Assembly (NCBI GenBank): GCA_003248775.1
Contig: QFQX01000043.1
Coordinates: 1 to 34,852 of the forward strand
Reading direction: 5' to 3'
Origin: Shinella sp.
GTDB lineage: Bacteria; Pseudomonadota; Alphaproteobacteria; Rhizobiales; Rhizobiaceae
Length of the DNA: 34,852 nucleotides
Within the stretch, counting starts at the first letter, position 1, and each line of letters begins with the position of its first letter. This document shows positions 1-8,097 of the stretch, piece after piece. The notes under the pieces were generated by a model. It did no database searches. It saw only the letters and a program-made list of their open reading frames with translations, and had not been told where the DNA came from. The translations under genes were made by a program, and so were the position numbers.

Positions 1-79
1 CTAGGCTAAGGAACGCCGCGTAAGTTCTCATTCCGTTCGTCCTTAGCGTACGATTTCGGACTGCTCTTGTTCTGACCCC
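1..79. mobile_element. Right-hand end of a Tn3-family transposon (partial)
   Basis: Bases 42-79 are a 38-bp Tn3-family terminal repeat whose outer end faces right, so the body of the transposon lies to the left, outside the window. Bases 1-41 would be the last bases inside the element. They are too short to identify transposase or cargo. The outer end stops exactly where homology to aspartate ammonia-lyase begins. The second terminal repeat is not in the window. Confidence 0.75.
42..79 (-). repeat. 38-bp terminal inverted repeat, Tn3 family
   Basis: Read on the minus strand the element starts GGGGTCAGAA and ends ATCGTACGCTAAG, and is exactly 38 bp long. Tn3-family repeats are typically 38 bp, begin with GGGG and end with a form of ACGYTAAG; from memory, the inner half matches the Tn501/Tn21 type closely. 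Tn3-family insertion makes a 5-bp target duplication, so GAACA at 80-84 is the expected copy. Its partner would lie beyond the far transposon end. Confidence 0.8.
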
Positions 80-83
80 GAAC

Positions 84-1205
84 ATGAACGTCAACGAAGT
101 GCTGGCAAACCGGGCAAGCGAGATCCTCACCGGCCGCAAGGGTGCCGACCCCGTGCATCCCAACACCCATGTGAACATGGGGCAATCGACCAACGACGTG
201 ATCCCCTCCGCCATGAAGATGGCGGTCGGTGGTCAGCTTGCAGCGTTGAGGACAGAGATGAACGACCTTGTCGAAGCCCTCCTCGACAAAGAAAAAGCCT
301 TCGTCGATGTCGTCAAGCTGGCACGCACCTGCCTGCAGGACGCGCTGCCGGTCACGCTTGGGCAGCAATTCTCCGGATACGGCGCGGCATTCGAACGACA
401 GATCGCCGACATCCGAATTCTGGAGGAGACCTGCCTCGGCCTGCCGCTCGGGGCGACGGCTGTCGGAACCTGTTTCGGAGCCCCGGCGCAATACCGCAGG
501 GCCGTTTTCGAGGAGCTCGCGGGCCTGACTGGCAAGCCCTACCATGGGGAGCCAAATCTCTTCGATGCGCTCCAGAACGCCGACCATTGGGTCCGGGTTT
601 CCGCAGCATTGAAGGCCATAGCCATCACGCTGTCGAAGCTGTCCGCCGATCTCCGGCTGATGTCTTCCGGGCCGAGGGCGGGGCTTGCGGAAATCGTACT
701 GCCGGCCGTGCAGCCCGGTTCCTCGATCATGCCCGGCAAGGTCAATCCGGTGATGCCGGAGATGATGATGCAGGTCGCCTTCCGGGTGATCGGCAACGAC
801 GCGACAGTGACGCGGGCGGCGGAAGGCGAACTCGACCTCAACGTATGGGAATCGATCATTCTCGAGGCGGTGAGTGAATCCATCCGACTGATGCGCCGCG
901 CCATTCCGCTCTTCGTCCAGGGCTGCGTGGCCGGCATCGAGGTGAATGTTGCGCGCTGCCTTACCGATGCCTCCGGCTCGCTGGCGCTCTCCACCGCGCT
1001 GGCATCGATCTACGATTACCCGACCGCATCTGCGGTCGCCAAGCATGCAGCAGCCCACAACCTTTCGATCCGGGACGCTTCGGTTGCTCGTGGCCTGATG
1101 ACGGTTGAGGAGGCGGACCTCCTGTTCGGCGACATTTCGGCATTCACCAATCCCGAACGTACCGAACAGTTGATTGCACGTTTCCGGGAGATGCGGCGCT
1201 CCTGA
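84..1205 (+). pseudogene. aspA: Aspartate ammonia-lyase, N-terminus removed by transposon
   Basis: The fumarase/aspartase superfamily eliminates ammonia from aspartate to give fumarate. The 373 codons present cover the family from the MNVNEVLANRA motif onward. They include the GQSTNDVIPSA region, LQDALPVTLGQQF and the signature GSSIMPGKVNPVMPE. Full-length aspartases have about 470 residues, so roughly 100 N-terminal residues are missing, including the GTSxN segment of the active site. In frame upstream the sequence runs into the transposon repeat and reaches a stop at 21-23. ATG 84 is an internal Met, not a natural start, and no ribosome site precedes it. The rest of the frame is intact, which suggests a recent disruption. 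The missing 5' part may survive beyond the transposon. Next to an amino-acid oxidase and a Rid protein, it probably belonged to an amino-acid degradation cluster. Confidence 0.85.
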
Positions 1206-1212
1206 CCGGTCG

Positions 1213-1245
1213 GGCGCCGACATCACGTCGGCGCCTGATCGTTTC
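1213..1245 (+). terminator. Hairpin after the aspA remnant
   Basis: A perfect 9-bp stem (GGCGCCGAC at 1213-1221 and GTCGGCGCC at 1227-1235) with a 5-nt loop lies 7 nt after the aspA stop. It is followed by TGATCGTTTC, only a weak T tract, so termination may be partial. Confidence 0.6.
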
Positions 1246-1310
1246 TGGTACAAAAAACGTCAAATAGAGTTCAAAATATTCCAAAAAGTGCCATATTACG
1301 ATTTCATGAC

Positions 1311-1339
1311 TTGCAATAAGCGGCATATACGACCATAAA
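1311..1339 (+). promoter_or_regulatory. Possible sigma-70-type promoter for the oxidase operon
   Basis: TTGCAA (1311-1316) and CATAAA (1334-1339) are spaced by 17 bp in an AT-rich stretch (1245-1365), about 50 bp before the GTG start of the oxidase. Each box matches 4 of 6 consensus positions. Upstream, TTCAAAA (1270) and TTCCAAAA (1279), with a third TTCCAA at 1341, could be repressor half-sites. Both readings are weak. Confidence 0.35.
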
Positions 1340-1389
1340 ATTCCAACAAAGCGCAAAACCTCCCACGCGCTTGATTTCAGGAGCACGAC

Positions 1390-2706
1390 GTGTCCAGAAT
1401 TATTCCCGATGTTGTTGTCACACCGCAGGAGCTGCCTGCGCAGGTGGATGTCGTGGTTATCGGCGGCGGCATCATCGGCGTTGCGACGGCGCTTTCACTG
1501 GTCGAACGTGGCGTCAGCGTCGCCCTTTGCGAAAAAGGGTTGATCGGGGCCGAACAGTCCTCGCGCAACTGGGGCTGGGTGCGCCAGATGGGCCGTGACC
1601 CCGCGGAACTACCGCTTGCCATCGAAAGCCTGCGCCTCTGGCGCGGCATGAACGAACGCGTCGGTGGTGAAACCGGCTTCCGTCAGCAAGGCATCGCCTA
1701 TCTCTGCGATACGGACGCCGATGTGGCCGCCTATGAGGACTGGTTGAGGCACGCGACCCCGCTTGGGCTCGATTCCCGGCTTGTCACCGGCGAGGCGCTG
1801 AAGACGCTGATCCCCGGCATGGCGAAGCCATTCCGGGCGGCACTTCACACCCCGAGTGACGCCAAGGCGGAACCGTTCATCGCCGTACCGGCCATGGCGC
1901 GGGGAGCCGCAGCCAAGGGCGCACATATCCTCACCAATTGCGCGGTCCGCTCCATCGAGCGCTCGGCCGGTCGGGTCAGCAGCGTCGTGACCGAACGTGG
2001 CGAGATCCGCTGTTCATCTGTCGTTCTGGCGGGCGGCGCATGGTCGCGGCTCTTTGCCGGCAACATGGGCATCGACCTTCCGGTCCTGAAGGTTCTGGGC
2101 AGCGTGGCACGCGTCTCCTCCATTGAAGGCGTTTCGGACATGCCCGTGGGTGCGGCCAACTTCTCCTTCCGCAAGCGGATGGACGGCGGTTTCACGGTTG
2201 CCCAGCGCAACGCAAACATTGCCCCGCTGACGCCGGACAGCTTCCGCCTGTTTTGCGATTACATTCCTAGCCTCATCAAGACGTGGAGAGAGCTGACGCT
2301 TCGCGTCGGCGGCCAGTTCATCCGCGAGGCGACGATGGCCCGCAGCTGGAAAAGCGATGAGGTAACGCCCTTCGAACAGGTCCGCATTCTCGATCCGGAT
2401 CCGTCGATGCGGTTCGTCAACGGCGGCGTCAACCACCTGCGCGATGCCTTCCCGGTCTTCCGCGGCGCGAAGATCACCCAGATGTGGGCGGGCCTGATGG
2501 ATGTCACCCCGGATGCAGTGCCGGTCATCGCGCCGGTCGGCTCCGTTCCCGGCTTCTATCTCGCGACCGGTTTTTCCGGCCACGGATTTGGCATCGGGCC
2601 CGGCGCCGGCGCGCTGATGGCCGACATCGTGACCGGCACCAAACCGTGCGTCGATCCCACACCCTTCCGCATGGAGCGTTTCAAGCGCCTGCGCAAGGAC
2701 GCCTGA
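1390..2706 (+). CDS. FAD-dependent amino-acid oxidase/dehydrogenase (DAO family)
   Basis: This 438-residue DAO-superfamily flavoprotein would oxidise an amine or amino acid to an imine. The N-terminal dinucleotide fold is VVIGGGIIGVATALSLVERG (residues ~21-40), followed by the subfamily motif SSRNWGWVRQMGRDP (~58-72). Near the C-terminus, LATGFSGHGFGIGPGAG is the usual second FAD-contacting segment. There is no signal peptide, so it is probably cytoplasmic or membrane-peripheral. The start is GTG 1390, preceded by AGGAG. It lies 48 nt upstream of a Rid-family gene, which fits production of reactive imines. The substrate is not identifiable from sequence: D-amino acids, sarcosine-like N-methyl amino acids and imino acids are all possible. 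The nearby aspartase remnant hints at acidic or amino-dicarboxylic substrates, but that is only context. Confidence 0.85.
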   Translation: MSRIIPDVVVTPQELPAQVDVVVIGGGIIGVATALSLVERGVSVALCEKGLIGAEQSSRNWGWVRQMGRDPAELPLAIESLRLWRGMNERVGGETGFRQQGIAYLCDTDADVAAYEDWLRHATPLGLDSRLVTGEALKTLIPGMAKPFRAALHTPSDAKAEPFIAVPAMARGAAAKGAHILTNCAVRSIERSAGRVSSVVTERGEIRCSSVVLAGGAWSRLFAGNMGIDLPVLKVLGSVARVSSIEGVSDMPVGAANFSFRKRMDGGFTVAQRNANIAPLTPDSFRLFCDYIPSLIKTWRELTLRVGGQFIREATMARSWKSDEVTPFEQVRILDPDPSMRFVNGGVNHLRDAFPVFRGAKITQMWAGLMDVTPDAVPVIAPVGSVPGFYLATGFSGHGFGIGPGAGALMADIVTGTKPCVDPTPFRMERFKRLRKDA

Positions 2707-2754
2707 CTTTCACTACCCGGCAAGACAACAGGCCGGCAAACAAGAGGAATGAGC

Positions 2755-3180
2755 ATGAGTGAACTCGAGGTCGTCAAGATCAAGACCAGCAGCCTTTACG
2801 AGGAAAAGGCCAGCTACTCCCGCATCACCATGGTCGGGGACATGATCTTCGTCGCCAACACCGCCGGCATCGACTACAAGACCCGCGTCATGTCCCCCGA
2901 TCCCCGCGAACAGACCCTGCAGTGCTTCAAGAACATCGAAGCCGCACTCGCTTCCGTCGATGCAAGCCTTGCCGATGTCGTGCGTTCGCGCGTCGCCATT
3001 CCCTATGCGGAAGACAAGGAAGCCGTCATGGCCGTTCTCGGCGAGAAGTTTCGCGGCATCGACCCGGCCTCGACAATCACCGCAACGCCGCTTGCCGGCG
3101 AATACCGCGTCGAAATCGAAGTCACGGCCTATCGCGGCGTCGGCAAAGCCCAGGCGAAATACGTCAAGATCGATATCTGA
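2755..3180 (+). CDS. Rid-family (YjgF/YER057c/UK114) imine/enamine deaminase
   Basis: Rid proteins are small trimeric enzymes that hydrolyse reactive enamine/imine intermediates to keto acids and ammonia. This 141-residue protein has the family core and ends with YRVEIEVTAYRG. Its Arg sits where the carboxylate-binding Arg105 of RidA falls. The start was moved from ATG 2749 to ATG 2755: the AGAGGA ribosome site (2743-2748) touches 2749 but is well spaced from 2755. It directly follows the FAD oxidase, so the obvious role is clearing the imine that enzyme makes. A strong terminator follows. It is more divergent than archetypal RidA and may belong to one of the Rid1-7 subgroups. Confidence 0.85.
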   Translation: MSELEVVKIKTSSLYEEKASYSRITMVGDMIFVANTAGIDYKTRVMSPDPREQTLQCFKNIEAALASVDASLADVVRSRVAIPYAEDKEAVMAVLGEKFRGIDPASTITATPLAGEYRVEIEVTAYRGVGKAQAKYVKIDI

Positions 3181-3189
3181 TCGCAATCA

Positions 3190-3220
3190 ATGGCCCGGTT
3201 TCCCCAATTCTCCGGGCCAT
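3190..3220 (+). terminator. First hairpin after the Rid gene
   Basis: A 9-bp stem (ATGGCCCGG at 3190-3198 and CCGGGCCAT at 3212-3220) with a 13-nt loop starts 9 nt after the stop codon. It has no T tract of its own and sits just before a stronger terminator. It may protect the mRNA 3' end. Confidence 0.5.
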
Positions 3221-3223
3221 CTC

Positions 3224-3258
3224 AAACGGGCGAAGCCTCGGCTTCGCCCGTTTCCCTT
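3224..3258 (+). terminator. Strong rho-independent terminator after oxidase-Rid operon
   Basis: A perfect 14-bp stem, AAACGGGCGAAGCC (3224-3237) paired with GGCTTCGCCCGTTT (3240-3253), is followed by CCCTTTT. It separates the oxidase-Rid unit from the DeoR-type regulator, so that regulator needs read-through or its own promoter in the short gap 3259-3316. Confidence 0.85.
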
Positions 3259-3316
3259 TTCAGGCGCATTGCCATCCGCTCCGGACGGTGGCATGACCCC
3301 AGCGGGGAGACATGCC

Positions 3317-4138
3317 ATGACTGACGAGACCGAATTCCAGAACGCCGAAGATATGCTGCCCGCCGAGCGGCGGCAGAAGATTCTCGACTGGTTCGAACAC
3401 AGCGTGGCCGCAAGCAATCAGGAACTTGCCAGACTGGTGGGCGCTTCCGTCTCCACCATCCGCCGTGATCTCGACCATCTCGACAGCCAGGGACTTGTCC
3501 GACGCACCCATGGCGGCGCGGTCCGTATTCGCCGCAACGCAGCCTTCGAACCGACCACCGATCAGGCCCGCCAGACTGCAGTCGAGGAAAAGCGCGCGAT
3601 TGCTGAGGCAGCTGCCGGTCTTCTCGAACCGGATATGAGCATCCTCATCGACACCGGCTCCACCCTGCACCAGTTCGCGCAGGTCGTCGCCGGCCTCTCC
3701 ATACCGCTGACCGTCGTCACCAGCGATCTCTTCGTCGCCGGTACGCTCGCCAACAAGAACCACATCCGGCTCATTGTACCCGGTGGCCATTGCCGCCCCG
3801 GCGCCTTCACCCTGCTCGGAGAACCAGGACTTTCCTTTCTCCGCGACCTGCGCTGCGACCGGCTTTTCCTCTGCTCGCAGGCCATCGATAGCGAATGCGC
3901 CTCCGATACTTCCTGGGATCTGGTGCAGGCGAAACGCGCCATGATGGATGCCGCGGCCTCGACCGTGCTGATGGCCGATTCCAGCCGCTTCGGCGCTCGC
4001 GCCCTCTACCGCATCACCGCGATGGACCGCGTCGGCACCATCCTCACGGATGACGGCCTGGACATCGAGGAGCGCCAGCGCTTCTACGACAGCGGCGCCA
4101 ATCTGGTCATCGTGCCGGTTTCATCGCAGGAAGCCTGA
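3317..4138 (+). CDS. DeoR-family transcriptional regulator
   Basis: This 273-residue repressor-type protein has an N-terminal DeoR helix-turn-helix, from ERRQKILDWFEHS through ELARLVGASVSTIRRDL to GLVRRTHGGAVRI. The C-terminal sensor domain (DeoRC) contains the phosphosugar-loop-like LIDTGSTLHQFAQVV. DeoR members usually respond to phosphorylated sugars or related intermediates. The start is ATG 3317, with GGGGAGA 6 nt upstream; ATG 3293 is also in frame but lacks a good ribosome site. It lies between two clusters: downstream of a terminator that closes the oxidase-Rid operon, and 20 nt from the convergent end of the polyol operon. It could control either. A sugar-phosphate ligand would fit the polyol operon better, although that operon has its own SorC regulator. 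Confidence 0.85.
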   Translation: MTDETEFQNAEDMLPAERRQKILDWFEHSVAASNQELARLVGASVSTIRRDLDHLDSQGLVRRTHGGAVRIRRNAAFEPTTDQARQTAVEEKRAIAEAAAGLLEPDMSILIDTGSTLHQFAQVVAGLSIPLTVVTSDLFVAGTLANKNHIRLIVPGGHCRPGAFTLLGEPGLSFLRDLRCDRLFLCSQAIDSECASDTSWDLVQAKRAMMDAAASTVLMADSSRFGARALYRITAMDRVGTILTDDGLDIEERQRFYDSGANLVIVPVSSQEA

Positions 4139-4158
4139 GCGGGACAGGCCTGAGACGA

Positions 4159-5106
4159 CTAATCGGTGGAAGTGAGAAGTTCCGCCATCTTCGTATCCGT
4201 GACGAGATGATCGACGAAGCCGCCACGTAGCGCGGCCCTTGCCGCATCGAGCTTGAAGACCCCGCTCACCACGAGCAGCCCTTCCATCTTGCGCAGGAGA
4301 TCGTGGTCGGCGCCGATGATGCGTTCATCGAGATCGCCGAGAACCGCCTGCCCCGCCTCGTCGATGAACCGGCCGGCGATGATGCCGACAGCGCCCCGGT
4401 TCCGGTACTCATCGATTTCCTCGACGGTCGCGATCTTGAACTGCACCACATGGGTATCCGGCGTGCAGGGGCTAAGCGAAAAGATCGACTTGTTGCACTT
4501 GTGCAGATTATCGAGTTGCTCGCGGATGATCGGCTCCGCTTTCAGCGCCGACGCCAGCGCCGAGCTGGAACAGACGGCCGGCGCATTGAAGTTGATGCAA
4601 TAGGCATCAAGGCGCCGGGCGATTTCGGTGGTACAGCTTTCCGATGTGCTGAGCAGCGGGTTGGCGATGGACCCGAGAAGCTGGCGTACCGTCAGCTCCT
4701 CGATCGGCCAGTGCGGCACATATTCCGAGACGAAGGAAACGGTCTGCCCCCAGGAAACGCCGAGCACATCGCCCTTTTCGAGGAAGTTCGGCAGATGGTG
4801 CGCTGCGACCTCACAAACCGCCCGCGTCAGCATTTCGCCCTGCATCCCGTCATCGGGAACGACATGCACGCTTCTGAGCCCATATTTCTCGGTCAGTGCA
4901 TCCGCCATGGCATTGACGCGGTAATGCTCCGGCGCGACCTGGATGCAGACGATGTTCCGCTCCTTGGCCAGCTTCAGGTAGCTGATCACGGTCGGCCTCG
5001 ACAGGGAGAGCGCGTCGGCAATCTCTCCCTGATTGAGGTTCTTGACGTAGTACATCCACGCCACCTCGGCGACGATCTTGTTTGACGGATGTTGCGGTCG
5101 GTACAT
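4159..5106 (-). CDS. SorC-family sugar-responsive transcriptional regulator
   Basis: This 315-residue protein has the SorC arrangement: a helix-turn-helix near residues 27-50 (QGEIADALSLSRPTVISYLKL), then a long sugar-phosphate-binding domain containing GDVLGVSWGQTV and KMEGLLVVSGVFKLDAARAAL. Family members include SorC, DeoR of Bacillus and the erythritol repressor EryD (about 316 residues, the same length). It is the last gene of the leftward operon, 21 nt after the aldolase-like gene, so it is probably co-transcribed and autoregulated. The likely inducer is a phosphorylated intermediate made by the kinase or dehydrogenase of the operon. The specific ligand and operator are not known. Confidence 0.9.
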   Translation of the reverse strand: MYRPQHPSNKIVAEVAWMYYVKNLNQGEIADALSLSRPTVISYLKLAKERNIVCIQVAPEHYRVNAMADALTEKYGLRSVHVVPDDGMQGEMLTRAVCEVAAHHLPNFLEKGDVLGVSWGQTVSFVSEYVPHWPIEELTVRQLLGSIANPLLSTSESCTTEIARRLDAYCINFNAPAVCSSSALASALKAEPIIREQLDNLHKCNKSIFSLSPCTPDTHVVQFKIATVEEIDEYRNRGAVGIIAGRFIDEAGQAVLGDLDERIIGADHDLLRKMEGLLVVSGVFKLDAARAALRGGFVDHLVTDTKMAELLTSTD

Positions 5107-5127
5107 GGATGTTTCCCGGTTACCCTC

Positions 5128-6138
5128 TTACCGCTCTGCGGCGGCCATCAGCACCTCTTCGGTGATCAGCAGATCGTCGTCAACAGAGCGGTCCGCCGCA
5201 AGGCCGAGATTGGCGAGATCGCCGTGATAGCCGCGAATGGCCTCCACCGGCGTGGCGTCGCCATCCGCCACGGCACGCATCCATTTGATGAAGGTGGGCT
5301 GATGCTCTGCCATGTTGATCTTGCGGCCGAAAAGCGCAAGACGGGCGCCGAATTTTTCCGCCTGCCAGACGAGTTCGAAAGTGTCGCGATGCGTGCCGGT
5401 GCCACCGCCGAGCACGCCGATCACGACGGAACTGTCGTGAGCAACGAGTTCCTCCAGAGCAGCGGGGCCGTTATAAGCGACCTTCAGGAATTCCGGGCGC
5501 TCTTCCTCCGTCAGGCTCGCAAGTGCGCGGGCGATGCAGTCGTTGACATACATACCCGTTTCCGCGGCGTTAAAGCCGGTCGGCATGTTGGGGTTGAAGA
5601 CTTCAAGGAAATGCTTCTTGCCGGCAGCCCGCGCCTTCGGACGGAAATCGCGATAGGCTTCAAGCGTCGCAGTATCCGCCTCGGTGTTGTTGTTGAAGGT
5701 CATCGAATAGAGGCAAAGCTCGGCCTGCGCACGCGTCAGATCCGTGCCGCTATAGGGCAGCGACTGCGTAGCGCGGTAGTTGCCGCCGCGAATGACGCCC
5801 CAGACATCCGTCGTGTCGTTGGCCCGGAAGGCCGGCATGATGCGCGAGCCGGAAAAGACGCCGCGCAACTGCAGGTTCTCGATATTGGACGTGGAAGCCA
5901 GCATGATGTCGACGACATCCTGCTTCACCAGTGCCTCGATCTCGGCAAGAAATTCGGCGCGGGTGCGGTTGCCGGTCGCCCGGCCCTCGGCATCCCTGCG
6001 ACGCCCGGCCGTGAGGATACCGCCGGAGAGATCGGCGTCCTTGGCATCGGCGATGATGAAATCTCCCTTCGCGTACCGGCCGGCACGGATGCGTTCCATC
6101 TTTTCTTCGTAACGGGTTTTCGTCATGTCATGATCCAT
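5128..6138 (-). CDS. Class I aldolase-like protein (LacD/DeoC/DhnA-type fold), function unassigned
   Basis: This 336-residue soluble protein has features of TIM-barrel class I aldolases. FLKVAYNGPAALEEL places a Lys where the Schiff-base lysine of DhnA/LacD-type aldolases sits. The later VVIGVLGGGTGTHRDTFEL and KFGARLALFGRKI resemble the phosphate-binding glycine segment and the strand-8 GRNI region of that group. The assignment is by motif resemblance only, and the family is not one I can name. In context (polyol kinase, polyol-phosphate dehydrogenase, SorC regulator) it would cleave the ketose phosphate made upstream into two smaller pieces, one phosphorylated. It lies 18 nt after the ATPase gene. 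The start was taken as ATG 6138; ATG 6126 (MTKTRYEEK) is equally possible, and neither has a strong ribosome site. An isomerase or epimerase role cannot be excluded. Confidence 0.7.
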   Translation of the reverse strand: MDHDMTKTRYEEKMERIRAGRYAKGDFIIADAKDADLSGGILTAGRRRDAEGRATGNRTRAEFLAEIEALVKQDVVDIMLASTSNIENLQLRGVFSGSRIMPAFRANDTTDVWGVIRGGNYRATQSLPYSGTDLTRAQAELCLYSMTFNNNTEADTATLEAYRDFRPKARAAGKKHFLEVFNPNMPTGFNAAETGMYVNDCIARALASLTEEERPEFLKVAYNGPAALEELVAHDSSVVIGVLGGGTGTHRDTFELVWQAEKFGARLALFGRKINMAEHQPTFIKWMRAVADGDATPVEAIRGYHGDLANLGLAADRSVDDDLLITEEVLMAAAER

Positions 6139-6156
6139 CGTGCTGTCGAAGATGCC

Positions 6157-7251
6157 TCAAGCCGCGGCGCGCAGGAGCGAGCGGCCGTCTTCCTTCGAAA
6201 AAATGTGAATGCTGTCCGGGTCGATGGAGAAATCGATCCGCTGTCCGGCCTCGAGCGTCCGGAATGCCTTGGTTACGAAGGACATCTCCCGACCATCGAC
6301 ATCGACGATCACCTGTCCCTCGCTGCCCATGTTTTCGACGAGCACCACCGTTCCGCTGATGACGTTCACGTCTCCCTCTGCGGCGATGTCCATCTTGGAG
6401 GGTCGCAGGCCCACTTCGACCTTCGCCCCCTGACCGAGTTCCCGATAATCCTTTGCCGGCACCTTCAGTCGGATCGACCCCGAGGTCAGTTCCGCCTGTT
6501 CGCCGTCGATAGCGACGCTGCAATCCCGAAAGTTCATCGCCGGCGAGCCGATGAAGTCGGCGACGAAGCGGGTGGCCGGCCGGTCGAAGATCTCCGATGG
6601 CGTGCCCTGCTGCTCGATTGCGCCTGCCCGCATCAGCACGATGCGGTCGGCAATCGTCATCGCTTCGAGCTGATCGTGGGTGACGAAGATGGTGGTGGTC
6701 TTCAGATCGAGATGCATGCGGCGGATTTCGGTCCGCAGCTTCTCGCGCAGCTTGGCATCGAGGTTAGACAAGGGCTCATCGAACAGGAAGAGCTTCGGCG
6801 TCTTGATCATGGCACGGGCCATGGCAACGCGCTGCTGCTGGCCGCCCGAAAGGTTCTTCGGCTTGCGCTCCAGAAGCTGGGCGAGACCGAGCAGGTTCGA
6901 CACATGCTCGACGCGGCGACGGATTTCCTCGGCCGGCACTTTCTGCCGGCGCAGGCCGAAGGCGATGTTGTCGAACACGGACATATGCGGATAGAGCGCA
7001 TAGGACTGGAAGACCATCGCCACGCCGCGCTCGCCCGGCGGCAGATGCGTCACGTCGCGGCCGCCGATGCTGACCGTGCCGTCCGATATCTCCTCGAGAC
7101 CGGCGATCATGCGCAGCATGGTGGACTTGCCGCAGCCGGAAGGTCCGAGAAAAACCACGAATTCATGGTCGGCGATGTCGAGGTTGAGATCCGAGATGAC
7201 CGTATGGCTGCCATAGGACTTGCGGATCTTGGTGCATTTGATGTTGGCCAT
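6157..7251 (-). CDS. CUT1 sugar ABC transporter ATP-binding protein (UgpC/MalK type)
   Basis: This 364-residue ATPase energises the sugar importer. It has Walker A GPSGCGKST (36-44), Q-loop Gln82, ABC signature LSGGQQQ (134-140), Walker B LFLFDEP (154-160) and the switch His in THDQLEAM (~192). The last ~120 residues form the TOBE/regulatory domain of the MalK/UgpC group, which distinguishes it from CUT2 double ATPases. It lies 12 nt after the second permease and before the aldolase-like gene in one operon. Its substrate specificity comes from the binding protein, so it says nothing about the sugar itself. Confidence 0.93.
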   Translation of the reverse strand: MANIKCTKIRKSYGSHTVISDLNLDIADHEFVVFLGPSGCGKSTMLRMIAGLEEISDGTVSIGGRDVTHLPPGERGVAMVFQSYALYPHMSVFDNIAFGLRRQKVPAEEIRRRVEHVSNLLGLAQLLERKPKNLSGGQQQRVAMARAMIKTPKLFLFDEPLSNLDAKLREKLRTEIRRMHLDLKTTTIFVTHDQLEAMTIADRIVLMRAGAIEQQGTPSEIFDRPATRFVADFIGSPAMNFRDCSVAIDGEQAELTSGSIRLKVPAKDYRELGQGAKVEVGLRPSKMDIAAEGDVNVISGTVVLVENMGSEGQVIVDVDGREMSFVTKAFRTLEAGQRIDFSIDPDSIHIFSKEDGRSLLRAAA

Positions 7252-7263
7252 TTTCGATTTTTC

Positions 7264-8097
7264 CTATTTCCGGCCCGTGGCGACCATGCGGTTGATGAAG
7301 CTCATCAGAAGACCGATGAAGACCAGCGGCGGCAGCACGAGGATGACGGTCGAGGCATTGATGACGCCCCATGGAACTTCCTTGCCAAGCGACGTGATGG
7401 ACGCGGCCACGACGGGGAGCGTGGAGTTTTCGGCAGCCAGCGTGAGCGCCAGCAACAGTTCGTTCCAGACCAGCACGAAAGTGAATACGAGGGAGCCGAA
7501 CAGCGAAGGTGCGGCGATCGGCAGCGCAAACTTGAGGAAGATTTCGGTCTGCGAGCAGCCTTCCATCGCCGCGGCTTCCTCGATCTCCTTCGGTACCCGC
7601 TCGAAGGCCGGCACGGAGAGCCAGATAACCGTCGAGATGGTGGAAATCAGGTAGACCAGGATCAGGCCGATCAACGTGTCGTAGATGCCGCTGTCGAGAT
7701 AGATGATGATGAACGGGATCGCGATCGCCACCGGCGGCATGAAACGCAGGGACAGAACGAAGAACTGAAGGTCGTCCTTCTTCTTTTCCACATGCCGCGC
7801 GAGGCTGTAGGCGGCGGGAATGCCGAACAGCGCTCCGAGCAGGACCGAGACACCCACGACGACGATCGAATTTCCGAGACCATCGCGGATGGACGGGTTC
7901 TTCAGGATGGTCGCGAAGTTCTCCAGCGTCGGCGTGAAGAAGAGCGTCGGAACCGGCGTCACGATATCCTTCAGCTTCTTGAACGAACCAAGGATGGTCC
8001 AGACGATCGGCAACAGAGCGATCAGGATCATGAGGGCCAGGAAGCCCCGGGAGAAGGTGCGGCGGATCAGGCTGACCATCTGCGGATACCTCGCCAT
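7264..8097 (-). CDS. Sugar ABC transporter permease, MalG/UgpE type
   Basis: This 277-residue inner-membrane protein has six hydrophobic segments, the first at ~18-38. The cytoplasmic EAA loop EIEEAAAMEGCSQTEIF (161-177) docks with the ATPase. It is the second of the two CUT1 permeases. Its start overlaps the end of the first permease by 31 nt (a start at Met7, 8079, also overlaps), indicating translational coupling and a fixed heterodimer stoichiometry. Confidence 0.92.
   Translation of the reverse strand: MARYPQMVSLIRRTFSRGFLALMILIALLPIVWTILGSFKKLKDIVTPVPTLFFTPTLENFATILKNPSIRDGLGNSIVVVGVSVLLGALFGIPAAYSLARHVEKKKDDLQFFVLSLRFMPPVAIAIPFIIIYLDSGIYDTLIGLILVYLISTISTVIWLSVPAFERVPKEIEEAAAMEGCSQTEIFLKFALPIAAPSLFGSLVFTFVLVWNELLLALTLAAENSTLPVVAASITSLGKEVPWGVINASTVILVLPPLVFIGLLMSFINRMVATGRK

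Noticed and set aside
4139..4158. A bidirectional terminator between the convergent DeoR and SorC genes
   Set aside because: The 20-nt gap holds only the short palindrome CAGGCCTG, with no usable stem or T tract.
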